This document shows positions 49,461 to 57,965 of a stretch of 64,000 bases of DNA, piece after piece (positions within the stretch are counted from its first letter, which is position 1; each line of letters opens with the position of its first letter). The translations under genes and the position numbers were made by a program. This stretch comes from CADEDH01 sp965216205 (GTDB lineage Bacteria > Actinomycetota > Acidimicrobiia > Acidimicrobiales > SZUA-35), in contig OZ244139.1 of assembly GCA_965216205.1 (NCBI GenBank), positions 124,001 to 188,000 on the forward strand, written 5' to 3'. The notes beneath the pieces are model-generated. The model saw nothing but the letters and a program-made list of their open reading frames with translations. It was not told the origin of the DNA and made no database searches.

Positions 49461-50534
49461 ATGTTGCTCGATCGCTTGACCGCGCTCGAAGACGAGCACG
49501 CGGAGCTCGAAGCTCGCCTCGCCGATCCCGACGTCGCGAGCGACAACCGTCGGTTCATCGAGCTGACCCGCCGCTACGCCGCGCTGAGCGACATCGTGGC
49601 CCTCTCCCGCCAGCTCCGATCCCGGCTCGACGACGCCGAGACGGCCCGGGCGCTCCTCGACGAGGCCGAGCCCACGGAGCGCGACGAGCTCCGGGCGGAG
49701 GCGAGCGAGGCCGACCTCGAGGCGAGCCGGCTCGAGGAGGAGCTGAAGGTCCTGCTGCTGCCGCCCGACCCCAACGAGGGGCGTGACGTGATCGTGGAGA
49801 TCCGCGGTGCGGAGGGCGGCGAGGAGGCGAACCTGTTCGCCCGCGACCTCTACGACATGTACCAGGGGTTCGCCGCGGGTCAGGGCTGGAGCCTGGAGGT
49901 GCTCACGTCGACCGTGTCCGACCTCGGCGGGTTCGACGACATCACCTTCGTCGTGAAGGGCGACGGGGCCTGGACCCGGATGAAGTTCGAGGCCGGTCCC
50001 CACCGGGTGCAGCGGGTGCCCGTCACCGAGTCGCAGGGTCGGGTCCACACGTCGTCGGCCACCGTCACCGTGCTGCCGGAGGCCGACGAGGTCGACGTCG
50101 AGATCGACGAGAACGACCTCAAGATCGACCGTTACCGGTCATCGGGGGCCGGCGGCCAGCACGTCAACACCACCGACTCCGCGGTTCGCATCACCCATCT
50201 CCCCACCGGCGAGGTGGTGTCGATGCAGGACGAGAAGAGCCAGCTCCAGAACCGGGAGCGGGCCCTGAAGGTGCTCCGTTCGCGCCTTCTGCAACGGGCC
50301 GAGGAGCAGCGCCAGGCCGACGCCTCCGCCGCCAGGAAGGACCAGACCGGCTCGGGTGGCCGATCGGAGAAGATCCGCACCTACAACGTGAAGGAGAACC
50401 GGGTGACCGACCACCGGTTGGGCCTCACGATCCACAAGCTCGACCGCATCATGGCCGGCGAGCTCGACGAGATCAGCGACGCGCTGGTGCAGGACGAGCG
50501 GGCCCGCCAGCTGTCCGAAGGCGAGGAGGCCTGA
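49461..50534 (+). CDS. prfA: Peptide chain release factor 1
   Basis: A 357-residue class I release factor for UAA and UAG. SSGAGGQHVNTTDSAVR holds the GGQ that triggers hydrolysis, and HRVQRVPVTESQGRVHTS carries the P-x-T stop-codon reading tripeptide (PVT) that marks RF1. Length and domain order are normal. It follows the hypothetical gene by 58 bp. Confidence 0.98.
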   Translation: MLLDRLTALEDEHAELEARLADPDVASDNRRFIELTRRYAALSDIVALSRQLRSRLDDAETARALLDEAEPTERDELRAEASEADLEASRLEEELKVLLLPPDPNEGRDVIVEIRGAEGGEEANLFARDLYDMYQGFAAGQGWSLEVLTSTVSDLGGFDDITFVVKGDGAWTRMKFEAGPHRVQRVPVTESQGRVHTSSATVTVLPEADEVDVEIDENDLKIDRYRSSGAGGQHVNTTDSAVRITHLPTGEVVSMQDEKSQLQNRERALKVLRSRLLQRAEEQRQADASAARKDQTGSGGRSEKIRTYNVKENRVTDHRLGLTIHKLDRIMAGELDEISDALVQDERARQLSEGEEA

Positions 50535-50536
50535 GC

Positions 50537-50628
50537 GGCACGGAGGCGGGAGCCGAGCCGACCTAGAGGGCACGGAGGCGGGAGCCGAGCCGACCTAGAG
50601 GGCACGGAGGCGGGAGCCGACCCAGAGG
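50537..50628. repeat. Three 32-bp tandem repeats between prfA and prmC
   Basis: Two perfect 32-bp copies at 50537 and 50569 and a 28-bp copy at 50601, beginning GGCACGGAGGCGGGAGCC. They start two bases after the prfA stop. The unit is not a multiple of three. Confidence 0.93.
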
Positions 50629-50660
50629 GCACGATCTCCTGGGCGGAGCTCGCCGGGGAG

Positions 50661-51512
50661 GTGGCGGACCACCTCGCGGGGCCACCGCTCGGTCTCCCGT
50701 CCGAGCTCGCGGCCCAGGAGGGCCGGTTCATCGTGATGCGGGCGTGCGGGGCCGAGTCCAGCGAATGGCCATCGTTGTCGGCGAACCCGGCCACGAAGCG
50801 GGGCGTGGCCGCGATCGACTCGATGACCCGCCGTCGCCTCGTCGGCGAGCCGCTCCAGTACGTGCTGGGGGAGTGGAGCTTCCGCCACCTCGACCTCTTC
50901 ATCGACCGACGGGTGCTGATCCCACGGCCCGAGACCGAGATCGTGACCGGCCTCGCCCTCGACGAGGTGGCGCGTCTGGCGTCCGGAGGCGACCGGGTGC
51001 GGGTCGCCGATCTCGGCACCGGCTCCGGGGCGATCGGGATCGCCATCGCCGCCGAGCACACCAGCGCCGACGTCTGGCTCACCGACACCTCCGCCGACGC
51101 CCTGGCGGTGGCCCGGGCCAACATCGCCAGCATCGGGCGGGCCGGTGCGCGGGTGACGGTGGCCGAGGGCCCGTGGTTCGATGCCCTCCCCGAGGACCAC
51201 CTCGGGCGGTTCGGGGTGATCGTCGCCAACCCGCCCTACGTCGCCGACGACGAGCAGCTGCCGGCCGAGGTGGTGGCGTGGGAACCGGCGGAGGCGCTCT
51301 TCGCCGGTCCGCTCGGCACCGAGCACCTCGAGCATCTCATCGCAGGCGCCCCGTCGTGGCTCACGGCCGACGGGGCGCTCGTGCTCGAGATGGCCCCAAC
51401 CCAGATCGCGGCCGCGGCAGAAGCCGCTGGCGAGCGGTTCGCCGAGGTGTCGGTCCATCGCGACCTCGCCGGTCTCGACCGGGGTATCGTCGCCCGTCGT
51501 CCCCGGCGGTGA
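50661..51512 (+). CDS. prmC: Release factor glutamine methyltransferase
   Basis: About 283 residues. It N5-methylates the GGQ glutamine of RF1 and RF2 using S-adenosylmethionine. RRLVGEPLQYVLGEWSF, VADLGTGSGAIGIAIAAE (SAM site) and VANPPYV (the NPPY motif) are intact. The conserved N-terminal helix begins about ten codons upstream (ISWAELAGE), but no standard start is in frame there; GTG 50661 is the first. The frame runs straight back to the prfA TGA. Confidence 0.93.
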   Translation: MADHLAGPPLGLPSELAAQEGRFIVMRACGAESSEWPSLSANPATKRGVAAIDSMTRRRLVGEPLQYVLGEWSFRHLDLFIDRRVLIPRPETEIVTGLALDEVARLASGGDRVRVADLGTGSGAIGIAIAAEHTSADVWLTDTSADALAVARANIASIGRAGARVTVAEGPWFDALPEDHLGRFGVIVANPPYVADDEQLPAEVVAWEPAEALFAGPLGTEHLEHLIAGAPSWLTADGALVLEMAPTQIAAAAEAAGERFAEVSVHRDLAGLDRGIVARRPRR

Positions 51513-51562
51513 GCCGGTGATCGGAAGCGGCTAGCCTGCGAGTGGCTCAGGAGGGCATCGCC

Positions 51563-51988
51563 ATGTTCGGACGCAACAACAAGCTCGACACCGACTGGCT
51601 CGCCAGCGTCGATTTCTTCGAGGGCTTCGCCAAGCCGGAGATCGAGGAGGTCGCCGGGCTCGGTGAGCGGGTCGACGTCGAGGCCGGGACCGAGCTGATC
51701 GATCAGGGGCGGGTGGGTGACGTCTGCTACGTGATCGTCGACGGTCGGGCCGCGGTCCACATCCGGGGTGAGTTCGTCACCTCGGTCGGGCCGGGGACGA
51801 TGGTGGGGGAGATGGCGCTCGTCGAGCACCGGCCTCGCAACGCCACGGTCACCGCCGAGACCGACATGGCGCTCGTGAGCTTCGGCACGTCGGAGTTCCG
51901 CAAGCTGCTGGCCAAGAGCCCCTCCGCCTACGACCGGGTGATCGCGATGCTGAACGATCGGCTCCGTCAGAACCAGGAGCGGGGCTGA
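51563..51988 (+). CDS. Cyclic nucleotide-binding domain protein
   Basis: A 141-residue stand-alone cNMP-binding domain. VIVDGRAAVHIRGEFVTSVGPGTMVGEMALVEHRPRNATV contains the phosphate-binding cassette with the conserved Gly-Glu and the Arg-Asn pair. No DNA-binding or enzymatic domain is attached. ATG 51563 has AGGAGGG at ideal spacing; the GTG at 51542 is rejected. It is followed within 3 bp by rpiB. Confidence 0.88.
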   Translation: MFGRNNKLDTDWLASVDFFEGFAKPEIEEVAGLGERVDVEAGTELIDQGRVGDVCYVIVDGRAAVHIRGEFVTSVGPGTMVGEMALVEHRPRNATVTAETDMALVSFGTSEFRKLLAKSPSAYDRVIAMLNDRLRQNQERG

Positions 51989-51990
51989 GC

Positions 51991-52443
51991 ATGAAGCTCG
52001 CCGTCGGTGCCGATCACGCCGGCCTCGACCACAAGAACCTCATCGTCGACCACCTCCGCGCCGCCGGGCACGACGTGCTCGATCTCGGCACGTCTGACTC
52101 GGCGTCGGTCGACTACCCCGACTTCGGGGCTGCCGTCGGTCGGGCCGTCGTCGATGGGGATGCCGAGCTGGGCGTAGCGGTCTGTGGCAGCGGCATCGGC
52201 ATCGCGATCGCGGCCAACAAGGTCCCCGGGGTCAGGGCCGCTACCGTGCACGACGTGACCTCGGCCCGGCTCAGCCGCGAGCACAACGACGCCAATGTGG
52301 TGTGTCTCGGCCAGCGGTTCACCGGACCCCAGGTCGCGCTCGACGCCGTCGATGCCTTCGTGGCGACGGCCTTCGCCGAGGGTCGGCATCGGCCCCGGGT
52401 CGACAAGATCACGGCGCTCGACGCAATCCCGACCGCCGACTGA
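51991..52443 (+). CDS. rpiB: Ribose-5-phosphate isomerase B
   Basis: A 150-residue RpiB/LacAB sugar isomerase that interconverts ribose 5-phosphate and ribulose 5-phosphate. GADHAGLDHKN binds the substrate, and GVAVCGSGIGIAIAANK carries the catalytic cysteine. It starts 2 bp after the cNMP-binding gene. Confidence 0.95.
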   Translation: MKLAVGADHAGLDHKNLIVDHLRAAGHDVLDLGTSDSASVDYPDFGAAVGRAVVDGDAELGVAVCGSGIGIAIAANKVPGVRAATVHDVTSARLSREHNDANVVCLGQRFTGPQVALDAVDAFVATAFAEGRHRPRVDKITALDAIPTAD

Positions 52444-52529
52444 AACCCGCTGAACCCGCCGAGCCCATCGGCGCGCACGGCTCAACGTCGGCCGACATCG
52501 ACCGACGAGGAACGAAAGTAGGAGTCACC

Positions 52530-53774
52530 TTGCCCTGGCCAAACGTGGTGGATGACGAGGTCGATCGGCTCATCGAAGCAGAGACCGAACGGCAGAACAC
52601 CGCCATCCAGCTGATCGCTTCCGAGAACTTCGCCTCGCCCGCCGTGATGGCGGCTACCGGGTCGGTGTTCACCAACAAGTACTCCGAGGGCTACCCCGGC
52701 CGCCGCTACTACGGCGGCAACCAGATCGTCGACGAGGTCGAGGACCTCGCCAGGCGGCGGGTGTGCGAGCTCTTCGGTGCCGACCACGCCAACGTCCAGC
52801 CCCACTCCGGGGCGAACGCCAACATGGCCGTCTACCAGGCCCTGCTCCAACCGGGCGACACCGTGCTCGGGCTACGACTCGACCACGGCGGCCACCTCAC
52901 CCACGGCTCGCCGGTCAACGCCTCGGGCATGACCTACGACTTCGTGGGCTATGGCCTCACCCCGAGCGACGAGCGGATCGACATGGACCAGGTGGCGGCC
53001 CTGGCCAAGGAGCACCGCCCCAAGCTGATCGTGACGGGGGCCACCGCCTATCCCCGCACGATCGACGCCAAGCCGTTCCGCGACGTCGCCGACGACGTCG
53101 GGGCGCTGCTGCTGTTCGACGCCGCCCACATCGCCGGGCTGATCGTCGGTGGGGCCCACCCCAACCCGATGCCGGTCTCCGACGTGGTGACGTTCACCAC
53201 CCACAAGACGATGCGGGGTCCGCGGGGCGGCTGCATCCTCACCACGGCCGAGCACGCGGCCGCGATCGACAAGGCCGTCTTCCCCGGCCAGCAGGGCGGA
53301 CCCCAGGAGCACGCGATCGCGGCCAAGGCGGTGGCGTTCGCCGAGGCGGCCACCCCGGAGTTCCGCGACTACGCCGCCCAGATCGTGGCCAATGCGGCCG
53401 CGCTGGCCGATGCGCTCGCCGCCAACGGCTTCCGGCTCGTCTCCGGCGGCACCGACAACCATCTCCTGCTGGTGGACCTCCGCCCGTTCGACGAGGACCT
53501 GACGGGCAAAGACGCCCAGATCGTGCTCGACGAGGCCGGCATCACCCTCAACCGGAACGCCATTCCCGACGATCCCCGCTCACCCTTCGTGACCTCCGGG
53601 ATCCGCATCGGCACCCCGGCGGTGACCACCCAGGGCATGCGAGAAGGGGAGATGGCGGAGATCGGCCGTCTCATCGCCGACACGCTGCGCGGTCGGCATG
53701 ATCCGGCCACGATCACCCGCGTCCGGAACGAGGTTCGCGAGCTCTGCCAGCCCTTCGCCCCCTACCGCGCATGA
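52530..53774 (+). CDS. glyA: Serine hydroxymethyltransferase
   Basis: A 414-residue PLP enzyme exchanging serine and glycine with tetrahydrofolate. LIASENFASPAVMAATGS, YSEGYPGRRYYGGNQIVDEVE, DAAHIAGLI and TFTTHKTMRGPRGG (PLP lysine) are all present. It starts with TTG 52530 after AGGAG, the best ribosome site in the region; no ATG is available before the conserved sequence. Confidence 0.97.
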   Translation: MPWPNVVDDEVDRLIEAETERQNTAIQLIASENFASPAVMAATGSVFTNKYSEGYPGRRYYGGNQIVDEVEDLARRRVCELFGADHANVQPHSGANANMAVYQALLQPGDTVLGLRLDHGGHLTHGSPVNASGMTYDFVGYGLTPSDERIDMDQVAALAKEHRPKLIVTGATAYPRTIDAKPFRDVADDVGALLLFDAAHIAGLIVGGAHPNPMPVSDVVTFTTHKTMRGPRGGCILTTAEHAAAIDKAVFPGQQGGPQEHAIAAKAVAFAEAATPEFRDYAAQIVANAAALADALAANGFRLVSGGTDNHLLLVDLRPFDEDLTGKDAQIVLDEAGITLNRNAIPDDPRSPFVTSGIRIGTPAVTTQGMREGEMAEIGRLIADTLRGRHDPATITRVRNEVRELCQPFAPYRA

Positions 53775-53804
53775 TGGCCGGGACCGGGTAGGTTCGCGTA
53801 CGCC

Positions 53805-55166
53805 ATGAGGCCGGAGTTCACCTCCTATGTGGTGATCGGGGCAATCGCCGCCGTTGTCACGTGCGCACTCGTGCCCGTGAGCATCTACGCGTCCCGGGTT
53901 CGCGGTCTGATGGTGGAACCCGACGCACGTCGGATGCACGAGCGACCGACCGCGACGCTCGGCGGGGGCGCGATGTACGTCGGCTTCGTCGTGGCGTTCG
54001 TGGCCGCCAGCCTCACCGGGTGGTTCGACGAGTCGTTCCTCGGCTCGACCGAGCCCTGGGCCGTGCTCGCCTGCGCCACGATGGCGTACCTGGTCGGCCT
54101 CGTCGACGACGTGAGGGAACTGTCTCCGCCGGCGAAGATCGCCGGCATGCTCGTGGCGTCCGGCCTCCTGGCGGTGGGTGGCGTCAGCATCATCTGGTTC
54201 CGGGTGCCGTTCCTCGATGTGTTCGTGCTCCCCTACGACCTCGCGTTCGTCGCCACGGTCATCTGGGTGCTGGGCATGGCGAACGCGGTGAACTTCATCG
54301 ACGGTCTCGACGGCCTCGCCGCCGGGATCGTCGCCATCGGGGCGCTCGGCTTCCTGCTCTACGGCTTCCGCCTCGGTCAGGTCGATCTCCTCCTGGCCGG
54401 AAACGTCGGTCCGCTGATCGCCGCCATCGTGGTGGGGATCTGCCTGGGCTTCCTCCCGTGGAACGTGTACCCGGCTCGCGTGTTCATGGGCGACGGCGGC
54501 TCGTTGCTGCTCGGCTCGCTGATGGCGGCCTCGACGATGGCCGTCGGCGGCCGAACGCCCGATCCGTTCAGCGGGCAGACCTTCTTCTTCTACGCCCCGC
54601 TCGTCATCCCCCTCGTGATCCTCGGGGTGCCGATGCTCGACACCGCGTTCGCCATCCTCCGCCGGGCCAGGAACGGGACCGGCATCGCCACCGCCGACAA
54701 GAACCACCTCCACCATCGGCTGGTCCGGCTCGGTCACGGTCACCGGCGGAGCGTGTGGATCCTCTGGGCGTGGACGGCGCTGCTGTCGGCGTTCGTGCTG
54801 TACCCCACCTACAACGACGGCCGGGGCGACGCCATCGTGCCGATGGGGGTCGGGGCGGCCGCCCTCGTGCTGCTGACATTGTTCAAGCCCGGCTTCCGCC
54901 TCGGGTGGCCTTCCGGGCCGTCGGCCACCGCCCCGGAAGGCGGGGCGACGCCAGCGCCCAGCTCCGTTCCGGTGCCAGCACCGGGGTGGCCCTCGCCGCC
55001 GGTGTCGCTTCCGAGCCCGCAGCCGGCACCTCGTCAACCGGCACCTCGTCAACCGGCACCTCGACAGCCGGTGTCCGCCCAGCCGGCACCACGCCGGCCG
55101 GTTGCGGTCAAGGCCGGTGTCGGCCCGGTCCCCGACGGCGGTTCGAGCCTGTCGGAGCGACGCTGA
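53805..55166 (+). CDS. Undecaprenyl-phosphate N-acetylglucosamine 1-phosphate transferase-like (MraY/WecA family)
   Basis: A 453-residue membrane enzyme that starts cell wall glycan or polymer synthesis. It has about eleven helices and the family motifs LVGLVDDVREL, NFIDGLDGLA, FMGDGGSLLLG and NHLHHRLV. The last 95 residues are a Pro/Ala/Gln-rich cytoplasmic tail made by 15-bp repeats. Genes of this type commonly sit just before the ATP synthase operon in Actinobacteria. ATG 53805 is used. Confidence 0.93.
   Translation: MRPEFTSYVVIGAIAAVVTCALVPVSIYASRVRGLMVEPDARRMHERPTATLGGGAMYVGFVVAFVAASLTGWFDESFLGSTEPWAVLACATMAYLVGLVDDVRELSPPAKIAGMLVASGLLAVGGVSIIWFRVPFLDVFVLPYDLAFVATVIWVLGMANAVNFIDGLDGLAAGIVAIGALGFLLYGFRLGQVDLLLAGNVGPLIAAIVVGICLGFLPWNVYPARVFMGDGGSLLLGSLMAASTMAVGGRTPDPFSGQTFFFYAPLVIPLVILGVPMLDTAFAILRRARNGTGIATADKNHLHHRLVRLGHGHRRSVWILWAWTALLSAFVLYPTYNDGRGDAIVPMGVGAAALVLLTLFKPGFRLGWPSGPSATAPEGGATPAPSSVPVPAPGWPSPPVSLPSPQPAPRQPAPRQPAPRQPVSAQPAPRRPVAVKAGVGPVPDGGSSLSERR
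55023..55082. repeat. 15-bp tandem repeats encoding QPAPR at the WecA-like C-terminus
   Basis: CCGGCACCTCGTCAA is perfect at 55023 and 55038, near-perfect at 55053, and decays at 55068 onward. The repeats keep frame and lengthen the disordered tail. Confidence 0.88.
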
Positions 55167-55287
55167 GAAGGCTCGCGGAATCGGTCCCGAAAACCCCTCG
55201 CCCGATGTCTCGCGGCGTTGCCCGACCGGCCATCATGATGGCGTAGAGCGGTCCCGCAGGCGATCGTGAATGGGTGATCAAGCTCGG

Positions 55288-55316
55288 TTGTGTTCACCCG
55301 AGGTCGCCTGTAGGTT
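55288..55316 (+). promoter_or_regulatory. Candidate promoter of the atp operon
   Basis: TTGTGT (55288-55293) and TAGGTT (55311-55316) are spaced 17 bp, a good actinobacterial vegetative pattern. It lies about 65 bp upstream of the first operon gene. Confidence 0.5.
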
Positions 55317-55340
55317 GTGCGACGTCCAAGTCGCCAACCT
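55312..55340. promoter_or_regulatory. Hairpin or operator overlapping the atp promoter
   Basis: AGGTTG (55312-55317) and GCGAC (55319-55323) pair with GTCGC (55330-55334) and CAACCT (55335-55340), a near-perfect 11-bp stem with one bulged base. It overlaps the predicted -10 box and is followed by GTGTTTT and later CGGTTTTTC. It may end transcription from the WecA-like gene, or be an operator. Confidence 0.55.
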
Positions 55341-55381
55341 GTGTTTTGGGCTGCGGTTTTTCAGTCGTACGGAGAGGGTCC

Positions 55382-55699
55382 ATGGGTTTGTCGCAAGAGC
55401 ATCAGGCGCGGGATGAATCCCGGCGTGGTGCCGCGCAGGTCGAGCGAGGTTTCTCGGCCGCGTTCGAGCTCGTTGCGACCCCGGCGCTCCTCGGCCTCAT
55501 CGGTTGGTTCCTCGACCAGCGCCTCGGTTCGGGCCCGTTCCTGATGATCGGGTTCGCGGCGTTCACCGCCTGCTATCTGATCTGGAAGCTGGTCTACCGG
55601 TACAACACCGAGATGGCCCGGCTCGAATCGCAGCTCATCACCGATCGGACCACCCCGTCCTGGCGCGACCCTTCGAGCGACGCAAGAGCGGACTCCTGA
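55382..55699 (+). CDS. atpZ: AtpZ/AtpI-type ATP synthase accessory protein
   Basis: A 105-residue protein with two membrane helices (AFELVATPALLGLIGWFLDQRLG and MIGFAAFTACYLIWKLVYR) of the AtpZ/YjbA-like family found first in F0F1 operons. Its role in magnesium transport or ring assembly is inferred from relatives. ATG 55382 has GGAGAGGG upstream. Confidence 0.85.
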   Translation: MGLSQEHQARDESRRGAAQVERGFSAAFELVATPALLGLIGWFLDQRLGSGPFLMIGFAAFTACYLIWKLVYRYNTEMARLESQLITDRTTPSWRDPSSDARADS

Positions 55700-56166
55700 T
55701 GGACGACCCCAACCTCGCGGCCGAGGGACCCGAGCGGGAGGTCGCCGTCGACATGGCCCGGCTGGCCCTGGTCGCCGGCCCGGTCGTGCTCGTGGTCGCC
55801 GGCCTCGTCTGGGGTTGGGGCGGTCTCGCGTCGAGTGCGTTGGCCCTCGGCATCGTGGTCGCCAACCTCCTCCTCGGCGCATGGATCATCGGCCGCGCCG
55901 TATCGGTGTCGCCCAACCTTTTGATGGGGGCCGTGCTCGGCGGCTTCTTCCTGCGGCTCATGGTGCTGACCGCCATCGTGCTGCCCGTCCGAGATCTCGG
56001 CTGGTTCGAGATCGTGCCGTTCGCCATCGCCCTCGTGGGCGGTCACCTCGGTCTCCTCACGTGGGAGACACAGCGGGTGTCGGCCAGCTTCGCCTATCCC
56101 GGGCTCCCGCCGAAGGGGGCTCCCAACCGATCGATCGCTCGTCCGAGGAGTACCTCACACCGATGA
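55699..56166 (+). CDS. atpI: ATP synthase subunit I-like protein
   Basis: A 155-residue membrane protein with four hydrophobic helices. It has the general look of AtpI, which helps assemble the c-ring, but sequence similarity is weak. ATG 55699 overlaps the previous stop (TGATG), and its TGA overlaps the atpB ATG. Confidence 0.75.
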   Translation: MDDPNLAAEGPEREVAVDMARLALVAGPVVLVVAGLVWGWGGLASSALALGIVVANLLLGAWIIGRAVSVSPNLLMGAVLGGFFLRLMVLTAIVLPVRDLGWFEIVPFAIALVGGHLGLLTWETQRVSASFAYPGLPPKGAPNRSIARPRSTSHR

Positions 56167-56924
56167 CGTTTGCCCTCGAGTTCCCCCCGATCTCGCACCT
56201 CTTCGTCTGGCCCGACATGGCCTTCGACGGCACTCCGCTGGCCATCAACAAGACGGTGTTGATCTACCTCGTCGCCTTCGCGTTGACGCTGGGTCTCTTC
56301 CTCATCGCCGGCTCCCGCAAGGCGATGGTGCCCGTCGGTCTGCAGACGATCGCCGAGTCGGGCATCGACTTCGTCGAGAACAGCATCATCGAGCCCACGA
56401 TGGGCATGGCCAGTGGCAAGAAGTTCATGCCGCTCTTCACGACGATGTTCTTCTTCATCCTGTTCTGCAATCTCTTCGAGGTGATACCGGGCATCCAGTT
56501 CCCGGCGACGTCCCGCATGGCGTTGCCGGCACTGCTCGCGGTCATGGTGTGGGTGATCTACAATTACCAGGGCTTCAAGCACCAGGGTCTCGCCTACATC
56601 AAGAACAGCCTGTTCCCCCCGGGCGTACCCCCTGCGCTCTACATCCTGGTGTCGCCGATCGAGCTCCTCCAGGTGCTGATCATCCGCCCCGCATCACTCG
56701 CCATCCGGCTCTGGGCCAACCTGGTCGCCGGGCACCTCCTGCTGGTCACGTTCGCCGTCCTGTCGGCGACGCTGTGGGACAGCACCAAGATCGGGGCCAT
56801 CGCCCCGTTCGCCATGCTGACCCTGATGACGGGGTTCGAGATCCTCGTCTCGTTCCTGCAGGCGTTCATCTTCACCATTCTCACCGCCGTCTACATCGAC
56901 GGATCAATGCACCCGGAACACTAG
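56163..56924 (+). CDS. atpB: ATP synthase F0 subunit a
   Basis: A 253-residue polytopic subunit forming the two proton half channels. IRPASLAIRLWANLVAGHLL has the essential arginine, and GFEILVSFLQAFIFTILTAVYI the C-terminal helix. ATG 56163 overlaps the atpI stop (ATGA). Confidence 0.97.
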   Translation: MTFALEFPPISHLFVWPDMAFDGTPLAINKTVLIYLVAFALTLGLFLIAGSRKAMVPVGLQTIAESGIDFVENSIIEPTMGMASGKKFMPLFTTMFFFILFCNLFEVIPGIQFPATSRMALPALLAVMVWVIYNYQGFKHQGLAYIKNSLFPPGVPPALYILVSPIELLQVLIIRPASLAIRLWANLVAGHLLLVTFAVLSATLWDSTKIGAIAPFAMLTLMTGFEILVSFLQAFIFTILTAVYIDGSMHPEH

Positions 56925-56934
56925 GAGATATTGC

Positions 56935-57210
56935 GTGCTTAGCCTGCTTGTACAGATTGCCATGTTGGCCCAGATCGGGCCGGGAGAGATGACCGAGGGC
57001 CTCAAAGCCATCGGCGCTGGGCTCGGCTACGGTCTCGCCGCCATCGGTCCGGGTGTTGGCATCGGCATCGTCGTCGGCAACGCCATCACCGCGATGGCCC
57101 GTCAGCCCGAGGCGGCCGGTGTCGCCCGTACCACGATGTTCCTCGGCATCGCCTTCACCGAGGCGCTGGCCCTGATCGGGTTCGTCGTCTTCATCCTGCT
57201 CCTGCCCTGA
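56935..57210 (+). CDS. atpE: ATP synthase F0 subunit c
   Basis: A 91-residue two-helix hairpin. The loop ARQPE joins to subunits gamma and epsilon, and GIAFTEALALIGFV has the proton-carrying glutamate. It lacks the extra polar ligands of sodium-type rings. GTG 56935 follows AGGAG. Confidence 0.97.
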   Translation: MLSLLVQIAMLAQIGPGEMTEGLKAIGAGLGYGLAAIGPGVGIGIVVGNAITAMARQPEAAGVARTTMFLGIAFTEALALIGFVVFILLLP

Positions 57211-57224
57211 TTCGGAGGCCGAAC

Positions 57225-57962
57225 GTGAAACCAGCACGCATCGCACTTGCGTTTGCGCTCGCTCTCGCCCTCGTCGGTGCAGGGGCCGGGCCGGCCGCTG
57301 CCGTCGAGGAGACCGTCGGCTCCTGCATGGTCGAGTTGATCGAGGAGCGCGGCGTCGAGAACGTCGAAGCCACCCTCGAGGCCGGCCACGCCGAGGGCGC
57401 GTCCGGTGAGGCCAAGGAGGCCTTCGAGGAGTTGGAGGAGGAGCTCGAGGGCTGCCTCGAGGCTCCGAACCCGATCCTCCCCGAGACGAACGAGATCATC
57501 TGGGGGGCTCTGGCCTTCTTCCTCCTGCTGGCAGCCATGTGGCGCTTCGGCTTCCCGGCCGTTCGCAACGCCATGGAAGCTCGGACCGAGCGCATTCGCT
57601 CCGACCTGCAGGCCGCAGAGGATGCCAAGACCGAGGCCGAGCGGATCAAGCAGGAGCATCAGGCCGAGCTCGCCGAGGCGAGGGCCAACGCCAACCAGCT
57701 CGTCGACGAGGCCCGTCAGGACGCCGCCACCGTGCGGGCCGACCTGGTAGCCAAGGCCGAGGCCGACGTCGCCGAGATGCGCCGCCGGGCCGACGCCGAG
57801 ATCGCCGCCGCCCGCCAGCGGGCGCTCGGCGACCTCCAGGGCGACGTCAACGAGATCGTGGTCGGCGCTGCCGAGCGGGTCGTCGAGCAGAACCTCGACC
57901 GCAATGCCCAGCGGCAGTTGATCGAGAACTACATCAGCTCGGTCGGAAACGGAAGTCGGTAG
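57225..57962 (+). CDS. atpF: ATP synthase F0 subunit b with a signal peptide and extra external domain
   Basis: A 245-residue subunit, longer than the usual 160-180. Residues 1-26 form a signal peptide (to AAA), followed by a roughly 60-residue Glu-rich external segment with two cysteines (34 and 77) that could form a disulfide. The usual membrane helix starts near 91 (IIWGALAFFLLLAAMWRFGF), and a long coiled-coil stator stalk completes the protein. GTG 57225 has GGAGG at ideal spacing, supporting the long form. Confidence 0.92.
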   Translation: MKPARIALAFALALALVGAGAGPAAAVEETVGSCMVELIEERGVENVEATLEAGHAEGASGEAKEAFEELEEELEGCLEAPNPILPETNEIIWGALAFFLLLAAMWRFGFPAVRNAMEARTERIRSDLQAAEDAKTEAERIKQEHQAELAEARANANQLVDEARQDAATVRADLVAKAEADVAEMRRRADAEIAAARQRALGDLQGDVNEIVVGAAERVVEQNLDRNAQRQLIENYISSVGNGSR

Positions 57963-57965
57963 CGG

